Shown in pieces: positions 56,701-64,000 of a stretch of DNA of 64,000 nt. Each line of letters opens with the position of its first letter. Position 1 is the stretch's first letter. Origin of the DNA: Certhia americana (taxonomy: Eukaryota > Chordata > Aves > Passeriformes > Certhiidae); contig CM031878.1 of NCBI GenBank assembly GCA_018697195.1, forward strand, positions 70,093,912-70,157,911, written 5' to 3'. The notes beneath the pieces were generated by a model. It was not told where the DNA came from. It saw only the letters and a list, made by a program, of their open reading frames with translations, and made no database searches. Both the position numbers and the translations under genes were made by a program.

Positions 56701-59700
56701 CTGGTTTGCTGTGCTAGCCTTCAGGATGCTGTGATCTTTCAATTTTCCATTCACAAAATGTAAAAAAAAAAATCTTTTTTTTGTGTTTCAGAACAAAAAT
56801 TCTGTAAGTGTAGTTTGGGGTTTTGGTTTGCTTTTTTTAGAGTTCCTTGTTCAAGCGACTTTTATGGTGGCAGAAGAGAAAATGCTACATTTATTTTTAT
56901 GGGTTAGAACACATACAGGAAACTACAAATGTGCAAATTCCTCCCATATTTTTTGAGAAGGCTATAGATTTATCCTTCCCTGATTTGCTCATAACTGAAT
57001 GGGAGAACCCTACTGCTTTCTGCATTTCTTCAGGACTGGGTATCTTGAATATTTTTAAGTAGGGAACAGGGCAAAGGGCTTGTGTGTTTAAAAGCAGCAT
57101 GTAAGGACAAGTTAAAGTCATTGTTTAGTTTGTGACTAAAGCAAGAATACAAAAGAATACTGAGACAAAACCTCTGTTTGCATCTGAAACAAATGTACCA
57201 GTCCCAACTTCTTCAATGTTTTATATGCATCAGATAATGGTGTTGCTACCATGGGAAGCAGACTAATTTGCATGAGAGAATTAAAGTTGGGAAATGCTTC
57301 CATTAGTAAAGTTCCTGGAAAAAGAAGGGGGGAAAGATTATGAAGTAAAAATGCTCAAAAAATAAAGATCAGGGATGGAGGAAATAGCATAAAGGAAGAG
57401 GCAGAACTTGGATCAGAGAGGACTGTATGTGGAGGCAACTAAGTGTAAACCTTGTGGTCTTGAGTTCAGATCACATCACAGGAACGTTTGAGCCTGTACT
57501 TTGTGCCCCAGAGACCCTAAACCAGCTCTGGAAGGAGGCAGTACTTCTCATGTCTTAGAGGAAAATGTAAATTTTTTTTTTTTTTTCAGAGGAAATGGCA
57601 AGGAAAGAGCAGTGAAGAGTACAAAATCCCCACCCTATGATTAATTTAAAGACTATGTAAATCTTCATCCATTTGTTACATTTGTTCTTCCAAGGAAAAA
57701 GAAAGGCTCAAGTGGGATAGACATTCTAGAACATCCAAAACCATTTTCTCATTCTACTGGATGTTCCAAAGGATCCTTACCCGAACCAGCCTGGTTTGCA
57801 AGGATAGCTATTCCTGGATTTCATGTCTATTTCTTGTTGCAGTCAAAAACAGGAACTAGAGAGGCAAAGAGAAGAAAAAATTGCAAACAGGCCACTGTAG
57901 CCATTCTGCTAAACAGATACATTTAACATATCTCTCCAAGATTACAGAAAATTGTGAGAAAATTTCTGTAGGATAAATGTCAATAAAATGGCATCCCTCT
58001 CCAAGCTGTGAATTCTTCAATAAACTATCAAAAAAATTCAGAGAGACCAAGTCTTTTGTCTCCTTGATCTGATGTAGGCTCCACAAGAAGAAAAAAAGTC
58101 CAAAATAAACTGTTTTAAACTTTTTTTAAGGCTACACTTGAATTTAGTGAGTTATAAGTTCAGAAACAGTATCTTTACAGATTTACAGTTTCAATACTTA
58201 AGAATGTGGCCACAAAATTAGTCTGTTCTTTATGGTGCAAGATGCAGGATACTGCATTTGGTCTGAAACTAATATGAGCAGGCAAAATTTTAAATGCAGC
58301 TACCTGCTGTTACAGAAGTGGGAGAGGTTTTATTCTACACCTCTAGAACTTTTATGTGATTTTTCCTTGCTTTATTTATCTAAAAGATGGGAATTAAAGG
58401 CACATTCTGTATTTGCAAAACAACCACACTTGAAGTTTTGCAAAACATTTATAGGGAAGTGGGGGAAACATAACCTTGCTTTCTTCTAGAAGACTGAGTA
58501 AGCAGAGCTGAAGGTTTTAAGCAGGTCCTTGAGCTTCTAAATGTCCAGTTTGCTAAGACTATAATAAAATCCTACAAATAAAAAATACTTTGAAAACATT
58601 AGTAATGGAATAAGAAAGTAGCAATAATTATATCAAATACAAATTTAAAAAAGCTCTTAAAGTTTCTTGTCCTTCTGCTAGCTATGGCAAGCAAAGGGAA
58701 TATGAAAAAGGGGAGGAAATAAAAAGGAAGATAAAAAAAAAAAACAGAAGGAAGTTGCAGATGAATTTCAATTTGTTTGTGAAATCTTAATGAATCCAGT
58801 GAGCATTTTGGAGATAGTGACTTGACCTGCATGTTGCACTGTGCACATTTGTTGCTGTGCTTTCTGCACTCTGGGTTTTTTCCAGGACTTGTGACTAAAT
58901 TTAGTAGCTCTCAAGACTTCTTTACTGATAATACATATTTCAGCCTTTATAAATGAGCCTGTGACCTGCTCAGGAGCTGTGGTTATAGTTTTGCTGAGTC
59001 CTCAAATGAAAATTATTCATAAATATTTTAACTTAAATTTATTTCCACTTGAAAACACCTAACCACTGCATAATTACAATAGAGTGTGGCCCAAGTAATC
59101 TGTGAATTTATGATTGTGGAAGATGCAAAAAGACATCACAAGCTATAGATCTGCTATCCCTAAGCTATCGATCTGATGGGATACATTCTCCTTAAGCATC
59201 CATACAGTTTGTATTTAAAGGAAAAAGTAACAATTTAATTCTTTTCACTGGAGATTTCCTGTCTGCTTTTACCACTCAGCATTGACACAATGTGTTCTAG
59301 GCCAAGTCAGAAAACATAAATCAAAATGCTGCCTTTGGTATGAAGTGGGGTGGTTTAGTTTTAATTATATTCATTTTTTAGTTATTATTACTATTTTGAG
59401 TGGTTTGATGTTTGGTTTTGGTTTTTGTTAGGTTTTGGGGGGGTTTTGTTTATTGTGGTTTTGAGATTTTTTTGTTGTTTTGGGGGGTTTTGTGGGTGTG
59501 ATTGGTTTTGGGTTTTTTTTTCTTTTTGTTGGTTTGGTTTGGGTTGGTTGGGTTTTTTAATTTTTTTTTTTTTGTTAGTTCACAAAGAAATTCCTGTACA
59601 TAAGAGAGTAGCTTATATTGTAATTTGTTCAAAAGTACAGTCACACAAAGCAAAACAAGTGTTAATTAAATTTTTAAGGAGAAAAATGTAAATATTTCCC

Positions 59701-62700
59701 ACAGCATTTTCTAATTCTAGAATGCTATAAATAAGTCTGACTCTCACAGTTGGATCTCCTTTTCTTCCTGGAGATCTCATGCAGCTGGGAAAAGACAGAA
59801 GCTAATAACTCAGAATACTTACACCTACACGGTTGTGGATTCTTTGGGAGTCTTCCTTCTTCTTTTGGTAAACGGAATTGTGAAACATCAGGAACACAGA
59901 TATTTTTAAGTGTTTTTTCAGGCAGTCAGGTAATAAATTCCTAATGAGAAGCTGGACAAGGACACCAAGCCTTGTGTCTGCACTTCATGGCTCCTGAAGC
60001 TGGAAATTTTTTTCTCCTTCTGAGCAGGAGGAAGAATCAGTGACAAAATCTTTTCAGTTTACAGGGGCAAAATCAGAGCAAGGCAAGAAAGCTGAATGCT
60101 CTTCGAAATAGGAAAAGGTCTGAATTTGCTGCTGGATGTGTCTGGAAAAGAGGAATGGCTGTTTTCTGTGAGCTTGATGAGGAACTGGGCCAAAATCAGT
60201 GTTTCCCTGAGAGCTTTGGAGGATGCAGTGAGGCCATAAAATAAACTCACCTGATAGTACTGACCATGACATTAGCAAGCACATGAAAACAAAGACAGAC
60301 AGATAAAATTAATTTTGTCCATAATCTATAACAATTATAGGTTCTCTAAGATTTAAAAACCCTAATAAAGAATGGAAATTATAATACGTAAATATATATT
60401 CTAAAAGGGATGTAAAGATTATAGATCATAGATAATAAATGGATCTCTGTGCATAATATGTGCACCTGAGATGGCTTTCTTCTGCTTTTGGCGTTGTTTT
60501 GTTTGTTTTTTTCAATTTTCAAGACAGATGAGTGCCAATGAGGCTGAGAGAAATGGCAGTTTTCTTGCCTTCCCATTTTCCTTTCTACAGCAGATAGTGG
60601 AGATGGGGGGGAAGTGGGGAAAAAAGAGAAAGAAATATGCCAGATGTGCTTTTAGCTTGTTTATGTGAAGGGAACTGCAACAAATGTAGACATTTTGACA
60701 TTGAGAACACTGCTTCAACTAGGGTCTAAATGGTGGAATTCTTCACTTTCTTCAAGAAAATATTTGCTTTAAAATGTAAATGAAGACCAAAGAGCTTGTT
60801 CTTTATATTAGCTTGCCAAAATATCTGGATTTGTGTTTACATTAGTTGGCATCACAGGGTTATCCTTCAAAAAAACCTGGTTTTAATTTCTGATTTCTAA
60901 TGGAACCTCTCAAACATCAAGTGCTTTTTAGAGTAATGCAATATTGTCTGCATACGAGAGTAATCTTAAAGAGAAAATAAAATAGTAGTATCTGAATCTA
61001 TAGGATGCTAATGTGAGAGCAAGTAAAATACTGAATGATACAGAGCAAATGCTACCTCCCTGTGAGGATCAAAAAACCACTCAAAACCAGGTAATGTTCA
61101 TACAGGACTCACTTCATCAGCTGATGATTAATTTTAATGTTAAAAGGAATCAATTCTAAAATTTCTTTTCTTCCACTATTGAAGGAAGCAAAGGTAGCAC
61201 TTTTTTCTCTTTTGTTTCATATTCTGTTTTCAAGAAAGCATGAAGCAGAGGACTGTTACCACTAAATTTGTGTATTGATAATTATATTTCAGTGATTACA
61301 TGAGCTATCAGTTGGAGTCCCATACACCTGATGTGTGTCTACACAGCAGGTAGCATGACTGAAAATTACTACCAGAAAGCAATAGTAAGAGAGCAGACAA
61401 AAATAATTTAGAAAACCAAAATTTTCTCAGTGATTTTCAGCCTCACTTGAAGGTTTTATCTGCCTCCAAAATTAGCTAACTGTTAAGCTATAAGTGTACT
61501 TGTACTTATTTTCTCTTCATCTCTACATTCATTACAGCTTAACTGAGCCAAATATTTCTCTTTCATGGCTAGACTTTTGTTGGAAAATTAGGCTAAACAG
61601 CCTCGTAATGGTGACAGTATAAAGTAGTTACTGATTATTTTGTTAAAACTTAAGACCCTTTAAGCTAATCATTAGTCAAACCAAAACAGTAAACCTAATG
61701 CTGCAATCCTTCTTTGAAATAAGGTTTATTAGCAAGAAAAATACACTATGTGAAAAAATCTCCCTTTTCTCTTTCTTTTTAAATTTTTTTTAGAAAGTAG
61801 CATTATTGGCTTTTTTCATTTAGTGAGTACAGTCATCTGATGGCAGGACTGGTGGGGGTAGGGGGTGGTTTCCATCCCCGAGATATTCCTTGCATCATTC
61901 TAATGTGCTTAATGTATATGTGTATACGTTCTTGTCTAAAAATTAGGAATATGCTTCTGGGGTCTGTTAGTCCATCTGTTTATTTTACACATGTGTATTT
62001 ATATGAGGAATATTTTAGTTATTACACTTCAGACCAGTGATAAATTAACTTCCCAGTGTGTTTTTATACAGGTGATTTTCTATTATTGTTACAGGCAGAG
62101 AAAGGGCTGTAAAAATGGCTTTGTTTATGAGCATACCAGTTCCTGTGTGTCTTCAAGTCAGTGGGAATTTACAGTAATGGCTCTGTAGTTAAGGATTATA
62201 TTTTATGGTCTTTGCCCTAGGGACACCAACACCTATTTTTCCAGTTTCTAAAATGTTTCTAAAATCTTGAAAGAATTCTATAAACACATGTCTCAGTTTA
62301 TTAGGACCACTCCAATCATCAATAAAAGACACCTCAGACTTTGGGCATCTTGATTCAAAAACAGTGAGATTCACTCCATCTGTTAACTGGCCCTAAGGCT
62401 CTGAGATTCTCCTAAAACTAGGAGATTATTTTTTCTTGCTCTGGAGTAGTCAACAAGGCATGTGTGAGAGACACTGCAGTACAACACACAGAGAGACACC
62501 TGTCCAATTTGCAGTCCTTGATTTTAGGCAAAAAAATTGATAAAGAATTCAAATTAAATCAGATAAATCTCATTTGGAATATCTGCTACTTATCTGTAGA
62601 TAGATGTCATGCATTTCTGCAATTTTTTTACTGTGGGTTTTGTGTTGTTTTTGTTACTGTTCACTTTGGACTCCCTGGAAATGAGAGAAATTGGAGGAGT

Positions 62701-64000
62701 TTTTCTTGCTTAATTCTTGGCGGTTTTTTTCATGTTGGTTTCTTTCTTTTAGAAACTACCATTACATAACTGTTGGGCACAGTAAGAAAAACTTTAAACA
62801 CACCCTTTTGAATGCATAGTAGCCTCTGCATGCAATAGGAGCTGCAGTGTTTTAAAAGTTATCACAAAGAAGAAGTGACATTTTTTCAATGTAGAGCTAT
62901 AGAATATATCTATACAAAGATCTGTGTGCAGCTCTTTTTGCTTCAAAATACCATGTCAGAAATTACAGCTGGGGATCTTTCAGGAATTGTTAAGCATCCC
63001 ACATTTTTTTAACTCACCTACTGAAGGATTTATAGGGTCAGCAATCTGATCAGGTGAATATCTCCTCTGGAGATCACAGTGAAGTAACTAATTGTCTCTG
63101 TTCTTCATTGTGCCTTTTGTCTACTTGTTTCTTGTCATGGTGGTTGAGGAGAGTTTCCTCTGATTTCTCTGAATATCCTTTCTCTTTAGAGCACAGATAC
63201 AAACAGGTTACAACAGATGCTGAGAAAATCAACAATGACAAAATTAAAAGTGGGTGATATTAGAGCATGTGGGGGAGAAGCAAAAAATTCAGTGGAGATA
63301 ACTTGTCTTTTGATAAACGAAAATCTAATGACAAAATTCAACCCCTCACCCCCAGTCACCAGGCCAGAAAAACTCCAACCCTCCAAGGCCACCAGGCCTT
63401 ATCCAAGCACAGTCTCTCCTCCTCTCTGCATCACCACCTCCCTGTCTCCTTGGGGCAGGATTATCTACTTCAGTTTTTGATTTCCCTTAAGAATGTCATC
63501 AGAAACCAGAATACTCAATATGAAATTTCCCTACATCTCATTAATCAGTACTTTAATGAAAATCCTTGTAGAGATGAATGCTCCCAAATGATTTGGTAAG
63601 TAACAGAAAGATTTCATAGGTAATCTTAGTGTAAGATGCTTATTGATCTCTCAGCATTTGTGATACCTCTTCCCAAAGCTTGGCCACTTTGGCCCATGCA
63701 TTAAACAAATCAACTATTTCTCCCAACTGAAAGAGCTTCACTATATTCAAAAAATTAGTATCTCTTTAGAACCCAAGTGCCCCTTTCTGCGTTTATTTTG
63801 TTAACAACACTTTCATCTCAGCAAGCCAAAATCCCTGCTTTTGGTTACTCCCCCAACATGTTCCCCTAGGGAGTGTGTGTTTCACAAACACTTTTCCTTT
63901 ACAAACCAGTCTGTCATAAAAGCAGATTTGAGGTAAACCTCATCTACACCTTTTATTTAAACCTTCTGTGTGAAATAGTTACACCCTCCGAGGCTCTTCT
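53761..64000. other. Distal upstream non-coding region
   Basis: About 10 kb with no gene, LTR or LINE that I can recognise on either strand. Open frames are short and lack codon structure or domains. The only special feature is the G/T-rich tract at 59399-59576. Small degenerate repeats could be missed without a library search. Confidence 0.6.
59399..59576 (+). repeat. G/T-rich low-complexity tract
   Basis: About 180 bases almost free of C, with several runs of three to eight G inside T-rich sequence (for example GGTTTTGGGGGGGTTTTG). The complementary strand is A/C-rich, like the tracts at 1995-2105 and 26323-26400. The G runs could form a quadruplex. Confidence 0.85.

Noticed and set aside
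53761..64000. Scattered open frames of 60-110 codons as host genes
   Set aside because: None has domain features, splice-flanked exon structure or compositional support, and both strands show similar random openness.

Overview
This 64 kb window is vertebrate nuclear DNA, most likely from a bird. The evidence is an AT-rich, intron-dominated landscape, three short CR1-type LINE 3' ends, and several endogenous retroviruses (ERVs) of ERVL-like and ERVK-like type. A passerine is plausible because of the ERV density, but that is inference. There is no sign of a bacterial or CRISPR-like system.

The left half (1-29,874, minus strand) is the 5' end of the fibrillin-2 gene, FBN2. Seven coding exons can be placed to the base, all with GT/AG junctions and matching phases: exon 1 (29651-29874), exon 2 (28809-28891), exon 3 (25334-25432), exon 4 (24744-24839), exon 5 (22358-22453), exon 6 (7907-8104) and exon 7 (3118-3243). 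They encode the signal peptide and furin-type propeptide, the fibrillin N-terminal cysteine motif, three EGF domains, the first hybrid domain and the first calcium-binding EGF domain, about 308 residues. The gene continues leftwards out of the window. The introns hold simple repeats, two CR1 ends, a small hairpin and a duplicated 70-bp block. A CpG island (about 29.5-30.8 kb) covers exon 1 and the promoter.

The right half (30.8-64 kb) lies upstream of FBN2 and holds no recognisable host gene. Retroviral remains dominate 32.8-52.4 kb: a solo LTR on plus (32815-33479, flanked by AAAT), a solo LTR on minus (35915-36409), an ERVL-like provirus on minus with both LTRs (37364-44213), an LTR-like block on minus (about 44750-45085), and a 3'-truncated ERVK-like provirus on minus (about 46.56-52.36 kb). 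The ERVK-like pol is interrupted by one LTR-like block and ends at a second, inverted copy of it. A GC-rich, possibly LTR-derived block lies at 53.04-53.76 kb. From there to the end I see ordinary non-coding DNA with one G/T-rich tract.

The most unusual item is in the ERVL-like provirus. Ahead of gag it carries an open frame of about 256 codons with hydrophobic, membrane-like segments and a minisatellite-encoded tail, which I do not recognise. Its primer-binding site resembles lysine tRNA. The FBN2 part looks entirely orthodox.
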